Assembly (NCBI GenBank): GCA_035621235.1
Contig: CP141731.1
Location: forward strand, 2,232,001-2,296,000
Direction of reading: 5' to 3'
DNA: 64,000 nt
Origin: Actinomycetaceae bacterium MB13-C1-2
Lineage (GTDB): Bacteria; Actinomycetota; Actinomycetes; Actinomycetales; Actinomycetaceae
The position numbers were made by a program, and so were the translations under genes. Below the pieces are notes generated by a model. That model searched no databases. It saw only the letters and a list, made by a program, of their open reading frames with translations, and was not told where the DNA came from. Shown in pieces: positions 16,322 to 25,860 of the stretch (the first letter of the stretch is position 1; each line of letters begins with the position of its first letter).

Positions 16322-17986
16322 CTAGGAAGCGATGGCGGCCTTGATTAGACCCACGAACAACGGGTGTGGGTTGGCTGGACGCGACTTGAACTCCGGGTGC
16401 GCCTGAGTGCCAACGTAGTAGGGGTGGAGGTCCGAATCGAGCTCAACGAACTCGACGAGCATTCCGTCGGGCGAAGTTCCAGATACTCTGAGTCCCGCCT
16501 TCTCTAGAACCTCACGATAGTCGGGGTTCACTTCGAACCGGTGACGGTGCCGCTCCGAGACGGAGGTAGTGTCGTATGCCTTGGCGACAATCGATCCGGG
16601 AACAAGTTCTGCTGGATAGGCTCCGAGCCTCATCGTCCCGCCTAGGTCGCCCTCTCCCTCGACGATCCCGAGCTGCGACTCCATGGTGGTGATGACGGGG
16701 TCTGGGGTATCGGGATCAAACTCGGTCGAGGATGCCTCAGGGATTCCAGCCAGATTCTGAGCCGCCTCGATCACCATGGCCTGTAGTCCCAGGCAGATGC
16801 CAAGAGTGGGAACCCTGTTCTCACGTGCCCATCTGAGTGCGCCGTATTTGCCCTCTACTCCCCTGATTCCGAAGCCACCCGGAACCAGGACAGCATCGAC
16901 TCCATTGAGTTCATTTGCTGCTCCCTCCGATGTGAGGCAAGCATCGGAGTTGACCCACCGGATAGACACGCGGGCTCGATTGGCGAAACCACCCGCTCGC
17001 AGTGCCTCGATTACAGAAAGATAGGCGTCGGGAAGATCGATGTACTTTCCGACTATCGCAACCTCAACCTCGTGATCCGGATGGTTTACACGCTCCAAAA
17101 GGTCATCCCAAGTGGTCCAATCGACGTCGTGAAACGGAAGATCTAGTCTGCGGACAATGAATGCATCCAGCCCTTCCTTGTGGAGGATTTTTGGAACCTC
17201 GTACAAACTGCGCGCATCGGGGCAAACCACGACGGCATCCATGTCGACATCACACATCAGTGAAATTTTCTTCTTCACCGATTCGGGCACATCAACTTCA
17301 CTGCGAAGGACCAGAGCGTCGGGCTGAATGCCAAGAGAGCGAAGGTTGGCGACCGAGTGCTGAGTAGGTTTTGTCTTCAGTTCCCCGGCCGACTTTAGGT
17401 AAGGAAGTAGCGAGACATGGACGAAAAGGCAGTTGTCGCGTCCAAGTTCTCGACGAACTTGCCTAGCTGCTTCAAGGAAAGGGGTCGACTCAATATCGCC
17501 TACGGTGCCACCGATCTCCGTAATGATGATGTCCGGGGACGTTGACCCGTCACCCGGGCTTGCTTGTGCTCTCATTCGGCTCATGATCTCGTTGGTGATG
17601 TGTGGTATCACCTGAACCGTGTCACCCAAGTACTCGCCCCTGCGCTCCCTTGCAATAACACTCGAGTAGATCTGCCCCGTAGTTGCATTAGCGTCGCCGG
17701 ACAGGGGAACATCGAGGAAGCGTTCATAGTGACCGATGTCCAGGTCAGTCTCGGTACCGTCCTCAGTCACGAATACCTCTCCGTGCTGAAAAGGATTCAT
17801 GGTGCCAGGATCGACATTTATATAGGGGTCAAGCTTTTGCATGACCACCTTCAGTCCGCGTGCCCGAAGCAACATTCCCAGGGACGAGGCTGTTAGCCCT
17901 TTTCCAAGGGAAGATACCACGCCACCGGTGACAAAGATGTGTTTGGGCTGTGCCATGTTCGCAGCTTGTGCGCTGTCATTAACCAT
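16322..17986 (-). CDS. pyrG: CTP synthase
   Basis: PyrG makes CTP from UTP with ATP and glutamine. The 554-residue protein has the N-terminal synthetase domain ([17 protein letters not shown] with its P-loop) and a C-terminal glutamine amidotransferase domain with the nucleophile cysteine in LGICLGLQ and the later histidine/glutamate in GTQAHPEF. Both domains are complete. GAGGG lies before the ATG used; a second in-frame ATG ten codons on (MAQPKHIF) is an alternative start. It is downstream of recN on the same strand, as in M. tuberculosis, although two genes found between them there are missing here. Confidence 0.96.
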   Translation of the reverse strand: MVNDSAQAANMAQPKHIFVTGGVVSSLGKGLTASSLGMLLRARGLKVVMQKLDPYINVDPGTMNPFQHGEVFVTEDGTETDLDIGHYERFLDVPLSGDANATTGQIYSSVIARERRGEYLGDTVQVIPHITNEIMSRMRAQASPGDGSTSPDIIITEIGGTVGDIESTPFLEAARQVRRELGRDNCLFVHVSLLPYLKSAGELKTKPTQHSVANLRSLGIQPDALVLRSEVDVPESVKKKISLMCDVDMDAVVVCPDARSLYEVPKILHKEGLDAFIVRRLDLPFHDVDWTTWDDLLERVNHPDHEVEVAIVGKYIDLPDAYLSVIEALRAGGFANRARVSIRWVNSDACLTSEGAANELNGVDAVLVPGGFGIRGVEGKYGALRWARENRVPTLGICLGLQAMVIEAAQNLAGIPEASSTEFDPDTPDPVITTMESQLGIVEGEGDLGGTMRLGAYPAELVPGSIVAKAYDTTSVSERHRHRFEVNPDYREVLEKAGLRVSGTSPDGMLVEFVELDSDLHPYYVGTQAHPEFKSRPANPHPLFVGLIKAAIAS

Positions 17987-18021
17987 GGACCCTCATTTTA
18001 GCGCGTGGTCGAGCGTGGATC

Positions 18022-19707
18022 CTAGACTGTCTTATTTCTCCGCAGTGCGGCCCTTGACTCAAGATCAATTGCGTGTTGACGAGCGGCTTTGGATTCTCCA
18101 CCAAGCATGCGGACAATCTCATCTGTTCGTGACTTCGCCTCGACCCTAGTTACCTCAGCGATTCCATTCGACTTTTGCACAACGAAGTTGGCGTCCGCCA
18201 TCGCAGCAATCTGAGGTTGGTGGGTGACAACTATCACCTGTTGTGATTTCGAAAGATCTAGCAGACGCGCCGCGACGCTACCCACGGTAGTTCCACCGAT
18301 GCCAGCATCAATTTCGTCGAAGACAAACGTCTTGCCTCCATCGTTCTCGGCCAGGGCAACTTCCAAAGCCAGCATGATCCGCGACAGCTCGCCGCCAGAG
18401 GCTCCCTGAGAGATCGGCGCGGGCGGCATGGACGGGTGGGCCTGAAGCATCATCGTCACTCGATCCTGACCGAGGCGAGATAACTCCTGAGTTTCAATCT
18501 CAACCCTGAACTTGGCGTTTCCTAGACCCAGATCGGCGATCTCGGCCCCGACTCTGTTCTCAAGCCTTTTCGCCGCGGTCTTCCTGGACTCGCTTAAGCG
18601 CCGGGCCTGAGCGCTCAGTTCCTCTTCGTCCACCTTTAGCTGGCGCGCCGCGGCTTCCGGATCGGAAGAAGTGTCCTCAAGCTCTAAAATCCTTCGTTTT
18701 GCGTTGTCGGCCCAGTCTAAGAGCTCTGATACGCTCGCTGCTCTACCCCGCATCAGGTCGGTAAGGACTGCTCTACGGTCGTGCAGACGAGCCAACTCCG
18801 CGGGGTCGTCAAAAAGACCTTCAACGTAGTCACGAAGGTCGGCTGCCAGGGAACCCGCCTCGATTTCCAGCTGGGAGGCACGGATCTCAAGCGCCTCAAG
18901 TGAAGCGTCCTGACGGCCGGCGCGTCGCAGCAGTTCTGTGACTCTGCCAATGGCGTCAACCAATCCCTCTGCCTGGTCTGAGTCGAAGAGCGACGCAGCC
19001 AGTCCGACTTCCTCACGAAGCTCTTGGACATTCGTTAGGCGGTCGATCGCAGAGTCAATCAACTCCTCCTCATCGGTACCAAGATCAAGCTCTTCAATCG
19101 CCGTGGCTAGTTCGCGAAGGTACTGCAGTTCGACCTGCTGTTGGTCATGATTTGCGATCAGAGACTCGAAGCGTTCACGGGCAGATGTCACCCGTTCCCA
19201 TGTCGCCAAGTACTCGTCTAGGAGCGCCCTGTGCTCGGGTCCACCATACTGATCCAAAAGAGTTCGCTGGGCTCCCGACCCCTTGAGTCGCCATTGGTCG
19301 GATTGGCCATGAATGGTAATGGTCCGACCGACAGTATCAGTCAGCATCTTTACCGGAACCGGACGTCCGGCAATCGCGGCCCGAGAACGCCCCTCACGAG
19401 GGACAGTTCGTGAAAAGGTGACCTGGTCCTCATCCACCAGATACCCCGCCTCTTCAAGCTCCGTTGCCTGATCTCGGTCGAGGGTTGCAACCGCATCGAC
19501 CTCGGTGCGAAGAGCACCCGGACTAACCATTGATGAATCGGCTCGACCTCCACAAAGAATCCGGAGCGAAGTGAGTAACACCGTCTTTCCGGCGCCTGTC
19601 TCGCCGGAGACGACGGTCAGTCCTGGCGGAAACTCCAACTCGCAATCTTTGAGGAGCGCAAGGCCACCAATCCGAAGTGTCTCAATCAACGGCGGCCTCG
19701 AAACCAT
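18022..19707 (-). CDS. recN: DNA repair protein RecN
   Basis: RecN is an SMC-like ATPase that acts on DNA double-strand breaks during recombinational repair. The 561-residue protein has Walker A GETGAGKT at residues 35-42, two long coiled-coil stretches around residues 155-215 and 300-370, an ABC-type signature GASGGELSR, and Walker B FVFDEIDAGIGG. The start is uncertain: the ATG at 19707 overlaps nadK by 26 bases, while a TTG at 19689, preceded by CGAGG, would give the usual MIETLRI-like beginning. Coupling with nadK is likely either way. Confidence 0.95.
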   Translation of the reverse strand: MVSRPPLIETLRIGGLALLKDCELEFPPGLTVVSGETGAGKTVLLTSLRILCGGRADSSMVSPGALRTEVDAVATLDRDQATELEEAGYLVDEDQVTFSRTVPREGRSRAAIAGRPVPVKMLTDTVGRTITIHGQSDQWRLKGSGAQRTLLDQYGGPEHRALLDEYLATWERVTSARERFESLIANHDQQQVELQYLRELATAIEELDLGTDEEELIDSAIDRLTNVQELREEVGLAASLFDSDQAEGLVDAIGRVTELLRRAGRQDASLEALEIRASQLEIEAGSLAADLRDYVEGLFDDPAELARLHDRRAVLTDLMRGRAASVSELLDWADNAKRRILELEDTSSDPEAAARQLKVDEEELSAQARRLSESRKTAAKRLENRVGAEIADLGLGNAKFRVEIETQELSRLGQDRVTMMLQAHPSMPPAPISQGASGGELSRIMLALEVALAENDGGKTFVFDEIDAGIGGTTVGSVAARLLDLSKSQQVIVVTHQPQIAAMADANFVVQKSNGIAEVTRVEAKSRTDEIVRMLGGESKAARQHAIDLESRAALRRNKTV

Positions 19708-20533
19708 TCTCGCGCCAACCGGAGACAGGAAGATTGAACTTTGTGACTAAACGCTTCGAAAAAGGAGTGTCTCCAAGACGGACAACCATCAGTGGCTTGG
19801 CACCCTTTGTTACCTCAACCGTCGAACCCGGTGGTGTGTCATAGGCGCGGCGTCCGTCTAACCACACTCTCGGAATCTCACGGTTTACCGCCAGGACTCC
19901 AACCTCAAGGAATGACTGAGGGCTGACAACCAGGGGGCGAGTAAAAAGTCCGTGAGCCGCGAGCGGTGCCATAACGATGGCTTCGGTGTCGGGCCAGACG
20001 ACCGGTCCTCCCGCCGAGTAGGCATAGGCGGTCGAGCCGGTCGGCGTTGCGAGGATTATCCCGTCAGCGGCGTAGGTCGAAACAATCTGGTGGTCCACCG
20101 CGAACGCAAACTCGGCTGGGCGCGCCATGTCCGTGTGCAGAACCACCGCCTCATTGAGTGCCCAGTCCTCGGTCGTCTGTCCGCCCGGGCATCGAACGAC
20201 AACCCTCAAGGTCATTCGCGGATCCACCGAGTAGTCTGCCCGCGCCACCTGACTCAGCACGTCTGGAAGGGTTTCCCCAGATGTCTCCGCCAAGAATCCC
20301 ATGTGCCCGAAGTTGATTCCCAGTAGCGGAATATCGAGTTCGTGTGCGAACTCGGCCGCGCCAAGTATCGTCCCGTCTCCACCAAGGGCCAATACGAGAT
20401 CAGGCGGACTGTCACGATCAGCTTCCTCAACGATTCTCAATCCTAGGTCGCCGGAAATCGCTCTGGTCAGGGCTGCCGCTGCCTTGATCTCTTCTCGATG
20501 GCGGTGGCTGACCAACAGAATTGATTTACTCAC
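19682..20533 (-). CDS. nadK: NAD kinase
   Basis: NadK phosphorylates NAD to NADP. The 283-residue protein shows the family GGDGT motif at residues 51-55, the NFGHMGFLAE segment, and the TPTGSTAYAYSAGGPVV nucleotide-binding region. A GAAGGAGGAA sequence precedes the GTG start. It lies between tlyA and recN, in the conserved actinobacterial order, and overlaps the recN start. Confidence 0.95.
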   Translation of the reverse strand: MSKSILLVSHRHREEIKAAAALTRAISGDLGLRIVEEADRDSPPDLVLALGGDGTILGAAEFAHELDIPLLGINFGHMGFLAETSGETLPDVLSQVARADYSVDPRMTLRVVVRCPGGQTTEDWALNEAVVLHTDMARPAEFAFAVDHQIVSTYAADGIILATPTGSTAYAYSAGGPVVWPDTEAIVMAPLAAHGLFTRPLVVSPQSFLEVGVLAVNREIPRVWLDGRRAYDTPPGSTVEVTKGAKPLMVVRLGDTPFSKRLVTKFNLPVSGWRENGFEAAVD

Positions 20534-20581
20534 TTGAGTTCCTCCTTCTGCAACGGTGCCGTTCGATCGCCGCTCTGACGA

Positions 20582-21421
20582 CTAGAGGCCATCCTGTGGC
20601 CCCTCTGCGACCGCACGCCGGACCCTATCGGCGAGTTCCGCCCCTGCAAGGCCGATCGCTTGGTCATTTTCCACCGGACGCGGTGCCAACAACAGAAAAT
20701 ACTCTACGTTTCCGGAGGGGCCAGGAAGAGGTGAAGCCGCCACCCCGATCACCCTGAGCCCAAGCTCAATGGCTCTGTCCGCGACCTTCAAGACTGTCTG
20801 TGCACGAATCTCGGGATCACGCACAACGCCACCGGCGCCGACTTTTCCTTTACCGGCCTCAAACTGTGGTTTGACCATGAGCATCATGGTTGCCCCCGGT
20901 GCGACCGTTACCAGGTTCGGTAAAACTAGGGTGAGAGAGATAAAGGATAAATCCGCAACGACGAGCGATGGCGGAGTTCCGACCTGTTCGGGAGTCAGGT
21001 GACGAATATTCACTCTTTCAAGAACCGTTACCCGCGGATCTTCACGTAGTTTCCACGCCAACTGTCCATAGCCGACATCCACCGCCACAACCTCGCGCGC
21101 GCCCTTTTGCAAGAGAACGTCGGTAAAACCGCCAGTCGATGCTCCCGCGTCAAGGCATTTCGCTCCTTCAATGGAAGGAAACTCTCCGTGAAACGCCTCC
21201 AACGCACCGAGGAGCTTATGGGCCCCACGCGAAACGTAGTCGCTCTTCTCCGCGGGTTTTGTCACCTCAATTGGCACAGCCTGATCGATTTGTGAAGCAG
21301 CTTTTGCCGCGGGCATACCGTTTACTAGTACCCGGCCTTCTTCGACCAGGCGCTGTGCCTGGTTTCGTGAAGGGACGAGGCCGCGCCTCACGAGTTCAGC
21401 GTCGAGACGGCTTCTGGCCAT
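20582..21421 (-). CDS. tlyA: TlyA family rRNA methyltransferase/hemolysin-like protein
   Basis: TlyA is a 2'-O-methyltransferase that in mycobacteria modifies 16S C1409 and 23S C1920, which affects capreomycin binding. The 279-residue protein has an N-terminal S4 RNA-binding domain (RLDAELVRRGL ... RLVEEGRVLVNG) and an FtsJ-like methyltransferase domain with the SAM-binding LDAGASTGGFTD segment. Whether this enzyme methylates both rRNA sites cannot be told. It starts one base after the stop of the small upstream gene. The hemolysin name of the family is historical. Confidence 0.94.
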   Translation of the reverse strand: MARSRLDAELVRRGLVPSRNQAQRLVEEGRVLVNGMPAAKAASQIDQAVPIEVTKPAEKSDYVSRGAHKLLGALEAFHGEFPSIEGAKCLDAGASTGGFTDVLLQKGAREVVAVDVGYGQLAWKLREDPRVTVLERVNIRHLTPEQVGTPPSLVVADLSFISLTLVLPNLVTVAPGATMMLMVKPQFEAGKGKVGAGGVVRDPEIRAQTVLKVADRAIELGLRVIGVAASPLPGPSGNVEYFLLLAPRPVENDQAIGLAGAELADRVRRAVAEGPQDGL

Positions 21422-21422
21422 C

Positions 21423-21518
21423 TCAGTTCACCTGCAGCTCATTCAGTTCATCTCTGAGTTCTTGCTCTAGGCGACGCAGGGCCCGCAACTCATCCTCAAC
21501 CTGATCTGCGTCAGACAT
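21423..21518 (-). CDS. Small acidic coiled-coil protein, 31 residues (Rv1693-like position)
   Basis: A 31-codon frame starts at the ATG at 21518 and stops at 21423, one base before the tlyA start, and its start overlaps the end of the upstream fusion gene by eight bases. The peptide is glutamate- and leucine-rich (DELRALRRLEQELRDELNEL) and should form one amphipathic helix. In M. tuberculosis a small conserved gene, Rv1693, stands at this exact position between Rv1692 and tlyA, which supports it being a real gene. Function is unknown. Confidence 0.7.
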   Translation of the reverse strand: MSDADQVEDELRALRRLEQELRDELNELQVN

Positions 21519-24189
21519 CTTCGACCTTAACCTCAACATCAGTGGTCTCGTCTTCTTCGTATTCGGCTTCTAAGGAGTTGGCTCCAACGGTTGCGGATCC
21601 AACGGCCTCGACGAACTCCGTCTCTATCTCGACAGCGTGTTCCTCTGGAATGGCCTCTCCGTCGCCCTCGCTTGCATCGGTCTCGATTACGGTCTCGTCC
21701 GTTTCCACCGTGACTTCTTCGCGGTCGACGGCTGAGTCGGTGTCCGCGCTCAGAACATTTCCTTCCTCGTCCTTCACGAAGTTTGGCGCCACCACCGTTC
21801 CCGCTGGATCATCGTTGGGCACGATTACCAATTTGGGAACGCGCACCGGACGATCACTATCGACCTGATCCCATGCGGCGGCCGCAAACGCCCGATAGTT
21901 GTCCAGGCTCAGAACGACAGGGTCCCCATCATCGCGTAGTTCAATGTCGCTAAAGACTGGACTTCCCCACCTGGTGAGTTTGACCGGCTGGGAGTTCCCG
22001 GCCGTCCACGTTCCGTCCCGGTGGTGCTTTGCAAAGGGATGCTCCTCGAACAGGCCGCGAAGATCAAGCGCAAGGTATGACGGTCGTAGCCCCTTCTGTG
22101 CGCGAATGATGTCTTCGGCACTAGAAACCCCGGTCAGTACGTGCATGGTGGGCATACGGGCGGCGATTGCAGCCGCGGTATCGGTCTCAAGGCGATCACC
22201 AACAGCGAGAGGCTTCTGAGACTCAATCAGCCCGGCCGCCCGATCCATAATTTCGGGTTGCGGTTTGCCGGTTGCTGCAGGTCGCTTTCCCGTTGCACGA
22301 GTGACAGCGGCGACCAAAGATCCGTTGCCAAGGGCCATTCCTCTCTCGGTAGGAAGCGTGGTGTCAAGGTTGGTGGCGTAGAAACGCGCTCCGGCGTTCA
22401 ACGCATATGCTGCCTCTGAAAGCTGCGCCCAGTTGACATCCTTTCCATAGCCCTGAACCACTGCAGCGATTCCGTCTTCGTTCTCGGAAACAGGTTGGAA
22501 ACCGGCCTTCTGCACTTCGGTGACAAGAGCATCGGAACCGACTACCAACACCTTTGCTCCCGGCTCAAGTTCCTCTTTGAGCAGGTACATGAGGTTCATC
22601 GACGAGGTAATGACGTTCTCGGGCTTGGCGGGAATACCGAAGCCACGAAGCTTCTCGGCCACTTCTTCAGGCGTGCGTGATGCATTATTGGTCGCGAATG
22701 AAAGAGGAACGTACTCCTCGGACGCTTTGGTCAGGGACTCACCAGCGTAATCAATCGATTTGGTTCCTTCGAAGCAAACGCCATCAAGGTCAAGTACCAG
22801 CCCGTCGTGCTGCTCGATGAGCGGACCCTTCGACCCGCGAAGCGAAGTACGAACATTGTCGACATCAGCATCGAGGATTTCTTCTAGGTCAAGGATCTCG
22901 ATGGTCTCTTCAGGCTCTGGAACCAGCGCTTCGGCAGCAACGGCGTCCTCGTCTCGTCCGAGGGATCGAAGAATATCCGCGCGGTAACTATGAAGCCTTC
23001 CGACCATGTATGCGTCGGCCGTCTCTGGAAGCTTGTGAACGGCCTCATCCAAGATCAACAACGCCGCGTCCAACTGATCCAGGTCGGCACGCGCCCCGGC
23101 AGAGACCAACACTAGCTCCACCTGCTCGGAGAGCGGCGTTTTCGAAAGATCTGCCTCGTCCACGATCTCGATTGCCTTCTCTGGGCGACCTAGACCGCGC
23201 TCGCTGTCGGCTTCGATAGCGCGAAGAGACTCATCTCCGCGCATCCGGCGAACAGCGCGGACCTCGCGTAGCGCTTCTTCATACCTCTGCGTGGCATAAG
23301 CGGTGAGCGCCGCAGCTTCACGAACCACATCGACACGGCCGGCACGCTTCACGGCAGCTTGGCTGTGCTGATAGGCGAGTTCAGGGTCTACGTCGATCGT
23401 CTGCCCAGCCATGACAAGATGACGTGCGACGATCTCGCGGTTGGCGCCCGCAAGGGTGCTAAGCGCGTTCATCGCTTCTTGATCGAGTTGATCCGCTCCT
23501 ACGCCAGCGGGAATAATCGGCTCGTTCGGATCCGCAGATTTGTATTCGCGGGTGTGTGGTTTGTCGTCGCGCTTCTTAAAGTCGCGTCCCCCATCGCGTG
23601 ATTGACCACCCCGACCTCTGTCGTCACGACGAGGTCCACGATCATCCCGCGAGAACGACTTGCGCCCGTCCCGCGAGCCAGATCCGCGATCATCACGCCT
23701 ACCGTCCCTCGAATACGGCTTACGGTCATCTCGGCGACCACCATCGCGGGAGTAAGAATTTCGGTCATCCCGCCCACCGCCAGAAGAGAATGAGCGACGC
23801 TCGTCCCGCCTACCATCTCGTGACTGCGATCCGCGATCGTCACGCCTACCGTCCCTCGAATACGGCTTACGGTCATCTCGGCGACCACCATCGCGGGAGT
23901 AAGAATTTCGGTCATCCCGCCCACCACGACTGGAATCCCTGTTTCCGTCGCGTGAATAGTTCCCGCGATCATTACGAGGCCGTCCCTCACCACGCCCAGA
24001 CGAATCCCTTGAGTATGAACCCTCACCGGATCGCCGACCGCCATCGGAAGAACGCCCTCCAGAGTAGCGGTCGTTAGAGCGCCTTGAAGAACCTCCAGAT
24101 CGGTCCGATCCAGACCGGCCGTAGTTGCCTTTGCCGCCATTCCGGTCTTTACCTTGGCCGCCTTGGCGCCCGTAATCTCGCTCTGCCAC
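21511..24189 (-). CDS. Fusion of RG-rich/TPR protein with HAD-IIA phosphatase (Rv1691-Rv1692 type)
   Basis: This protein of about 892 residues has four parts. Residues 1-215 are a low-complexity arm of R, G, D and S with repeated YSRDG and RRDDR units. Residues 225-410 are helical repeats (LAGANREIVARHLVMAG ... ERGLGRPEKAIEIV) that match, from memory, the TPR-like Rv1691. Residues 450-715 are a HAD-IIA phosphatase with DLDGV, TNN, the GKPQPE lysine and GDRLETD, so the active site is complete; Rv1692 has been described as a glycerol-3-phosphate phosphatase. The last 100 residues or so are very acidic. In M. tuberculosis the TPR and HAD parts are separate adjacent genes. The GTG at 24189 is preceded by AAAGAGGAA; a frame extension to 24204 lacks one. 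Confidence 0.85.
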   Translation of the reverse strand: MAERDYGRQGGQGKDRNGGKGNYGRSGSDRSGGSSRRSNDRYSGGRSSDGGRRSGEGSYSRDSSGRGEGRPRNDRGNYSRDGNRDSSRGGRDDRNSYSRDGGRRDDRKPYSRDGRRDDRGSQSRDGRRDERRSFSSGGGRDDRNSYSRDGGRRDDRKPYSRDGRRDDRGSGSRDGRKSFSRDDRGPRRDDRGRGGQSRDGGRDFKKRDDKPHTREYKSADPNEPIIPAGVGADQLDQEAMNALSTLAGANREIVARHLVMAGQTIDVDPELAYQHSQAAVKRAGRVDVVREAAALTAYATQRYEEALREVRAVRRMRGDESLRAIEADSERGLGRPEKAIEIVDEADLSKTPLSEQVELVLVSAGARADLDQLDAALLILDEAVHKLPETADAYMVGRLHSYRADILRSLGRDEDAVAAEALVPEPEETIEILDLEEILDADVDNVRTSLRGSKGPLIEQHDGLVLDLDGVCFEGTKSIDYAGESLTKASEEYVPLSFATNNASRTPEEVAEKLRGFGIPAKPENVITSSMNLMYLLKEELEPGAKVLVVGSDALVTEVQKAGFQPVSENEDGIAAVVQGYGKDVNWAQLSEAAYALNAGARFYATNLDTTLPTERGMALGNGSLVAAVTRATGKRPAATGKPQPEIMDRAAGLIESQKPLAVGDRLETDTAAAIAARMPTMHVLTGVSSAEDIIRAQKGLRPSYLALDLRGLFEEHPFAKHHRDGTWTAGNSQPVKLTRWGSPVFSDIELRDDGDPVVLSLDNYRAFAAAAWDQVDSDRPVRVPKLVIVPNDDPAGTVVAPNFVKDEEGNVLSADTDSAVDREEVTVETDETVIETDASEGDGEAIPEEHAVEIETEFVEAVGSATVGANSLEAEYEEDETTDVEVKVEDV
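23681..23925 (-). repeat. 98-bp direct repeat, two copies 147 bp apart, in the RG-rich arm
   Basis: Bases 23681-23778 recur at 23828-23925 with a single difference (CATC versus CGTC near the start). The spacing of 147 bases is a whole number of codons (49), so each copy encodes the same YSRDG/RRDDR peptide. This points to a recent in-frame duplication within the low-complexity arm of the fusion protein. The flanking bases between the copies do not match. Confidence 0.9.
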
Positions 24190-24284
24190 TATTCCTCTTT
24201 CCACCGCGCCGCGGGTCGGGACTCAAATCCGCCCACCTGAATCGGTCAATGTCTCAATGGTACTCGGACGGACCATGCCTATGC

Positions 24285-24671
24285 TTAGGGCGTGCAGTAT
24301 CCGCCCTCATCCAAGTCCGCTTCAATCTCGAACCTATTCGTAAACGGATCACTTCCTGCGGCCCAGTAACGTATCGGCATCGTCAGGCCATGCCTTCGCC
24401 ATTGCAGCACGTGCCGCGCCTCGTGCTGGAGAATTTTCTTGGTTGGTCGGCGACCCGTCAAGAAGGTCCGACCGACGCAGACACCGCCCCGGGGATACGC
24501 CCACTTTGGCAAGCCATAGACCACCCGAATGGGAATCAGCACTTCCTGGCAGCTGAGAGAGTCTGTTACTGGAACGACTACGTCCGTTCGTTTCCCTCCT
24601 ACTGAAGTTCCATATAGAAGAGCTAAAGAACCCGCAAGACCACTTCCAACGATTCCTCGTCTTGAGAGCAT
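24285..24671 (-). CDS. Small protein with HEARH motif, putative metal-dependent hydrolase-like
   Basis: The 128-residue product starts with a twin-arginine-like or simple signal/anchor segment (SRRGIVGSGLAGSLALLYG) and contains KILQHEARHVLQWRRHG followed by FEIEADLDEGGY. The HExRH pattern with a following glutamate resembles a zinc-binding site of a small metallopeptidase-like family that I recall in other actinobacteria, but no activity is known to me. I chose the ATG at 24671 since it leaves the kinase gene upstream intact; a longer frame to 24746 overlaps the kinase end. Confidence 0.65.
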   Translation of the reverse strand: MLSRRGIVGSGLAGSLALLYGTSVGGKRTDVVVPVTDSLSCQEVLIPIRVVYGLPKWAYPRGGVCVGRTFLTGRRPTKKILQHEARHVLQWRRHGLTMPIRYWAAGSDPFTNRFEIEADLDEGGYCTP

Positions 24672-24684
24672 CTTGCCCACCACG

Positions 24685-25764
24685 TTATGCCGCCTCATCG
24701 CGATCAAGCAGGGCCTGGAGTCGCTGGTGCATCTGTTCCCCTGCATTCAGATAGAACCCGTCGTTTTCTTCCCGTCCGCGCCTTAGGCAATGTAGGCCCA
24801 TGGTGTACCGCTCCCAAGCCTCCCATGAGTCTCGGCGCGCCAGAAGCCGCTCATACTCCCGTTCGACCTCGTCCGATGAGAGTTCCGGGCGCATCTGGGT
24901 CGCATAGTTTCGCACAAATCGTTTCACCTCGGCACGACTCATCGGAACATACCAAGGATCGCAGTAGGCCTCTCCCCCAACGTACGCCAGATCCTTTGCT
25001 GGGTCTCCGTTCTCCGCCCATTCCCAGTCGATTAGTCGAGGGTGACCCTGGTTATCGAAGACTATGTTGGTTGCACATAAGTCGGAGTGGATTGGACACG
25101 CATGCGCACCCTCGCAGGCCCATTCATTCGACTCAATAAAACGTTCTACGCGATCACCAAGCGACGCGACACGCTCAGAATCTGCTGTCTGCGGATCGTT
25201 ATTCTGCCACCATAATCGAGCCGCCCGGAACCCCTCTAACAAGTTGACGTCCTCGTCGCCGCCATCCAGATCCCAGGAAGGGCCGCTGTGCAACCTCACG
25301 ATAACGGGCACGAGGGCATCAAAGTCGTCTGCCGCCCATTGCCGCTCCCTCTTCGTCCGTCCAGGAGTGAACTCAGAAATAATATACGGAGCACCTAGAG
25401 GATTCCCCGGATCCGGCTCAAAGTAAAGAGCCCGTGGACCTACCGAGGGGGAAATATGGGACGCGACCTGGAACTCCCGCTCCATCGGATGCGGCATCTC
25501 ATCAAGAGGGCGAAGCGGAATGCGCAGCATGTAGGCTCTTTGTCCGTCAGTGAGGGACCAGACTGCGTATGATTCCCCCGTTCCCTCAAGTTTCACCGAA
25601 ATCGACGAAAGATCCATGTTGCTTGGTAACCCAGCAAGAAGCCCGTCTTCTGCCGAACGCCTCAGGGTTTCAGCAAAGGCCGGTTGCGTCACACCTGCAC
25701 TAGGCCGCACGGTCTTCCCCTCCCGCCAGAAATTATTCCATTCCAAGTCTTGCAGATTGATCAA
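24685..25764 (-). CDS. Aminoglycoside phosphotransferase (APH)-family kinase
   Basis: The 359-residue protein has the APH/choline-kinase fold signatures: the catalytic loop HSDLCATNIVF (H-x-D with the metal-binding Asn five residues on) and the metal-binding IDWEWAENGDP segment. Many family members phosphorylate metabolites such as choline or sugars, and the sequence does not point to antibiotic resistance. The C-terminal third, with many acidic and aromatic residues, is typical of the family. It stands alone, followed within 13 bases by the HEARH-motif gene, with which it may be co-transcribed. Its substrate is unknown. Confidence 0.82.
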   Translation of the reverse strand: MINLQDLEWNNFWREGKTVRPSAGVTQPAFAETLRRSAEDGLLAGLPSNMDLSSISVKLEGTGESYAVWSLTDGQRAYMLRIPLRPLDEMPHPMEREFQVASHISPSVGPRALYFEPDPGNPLGAPYIISEFTPGRTKRERQWAADDFDALVPVIVRLHSGPSWDLDGGDEDVNLLEGFRAARLWWQNNDPQTADSERVASLGDRVERFIESNEWACEGAHACPIHSDLCATNIVFDNQGHPRLIDWEWAENGDPAKDLAYVGGEAYCDPWYVPMSRAEVKRFVRNYATQMRPELSSDEVEREYERLLARRDSWEAWERYTMGLHCLRRGREENDGFYLNAGEQMHQRLQALLDRDEAA

Positions 25765-25860
25765 CCAACGACGAACTCTCCCCCTAGCGCCAAGAAGCGA
25801 AGATCGCCGCTACTAAGTCCACTCTTTGTGTCTCTTTATGTCCCGCGTCGTAAATTCGCT

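Noticed and set aside
16056-16325. Open frames on the plus strand between sufR and pyrG
   Set aside because: They resemble no protein I know, have no ribosome binding sites, and run into the pyrG end and its hairpin.
23499-24140. Second long open frame in the RG-rich region on the minus strand
   Set aside because: It is the +1 frame of the repeated low-complexity DNA and encodes a repetitive sequence without known features.
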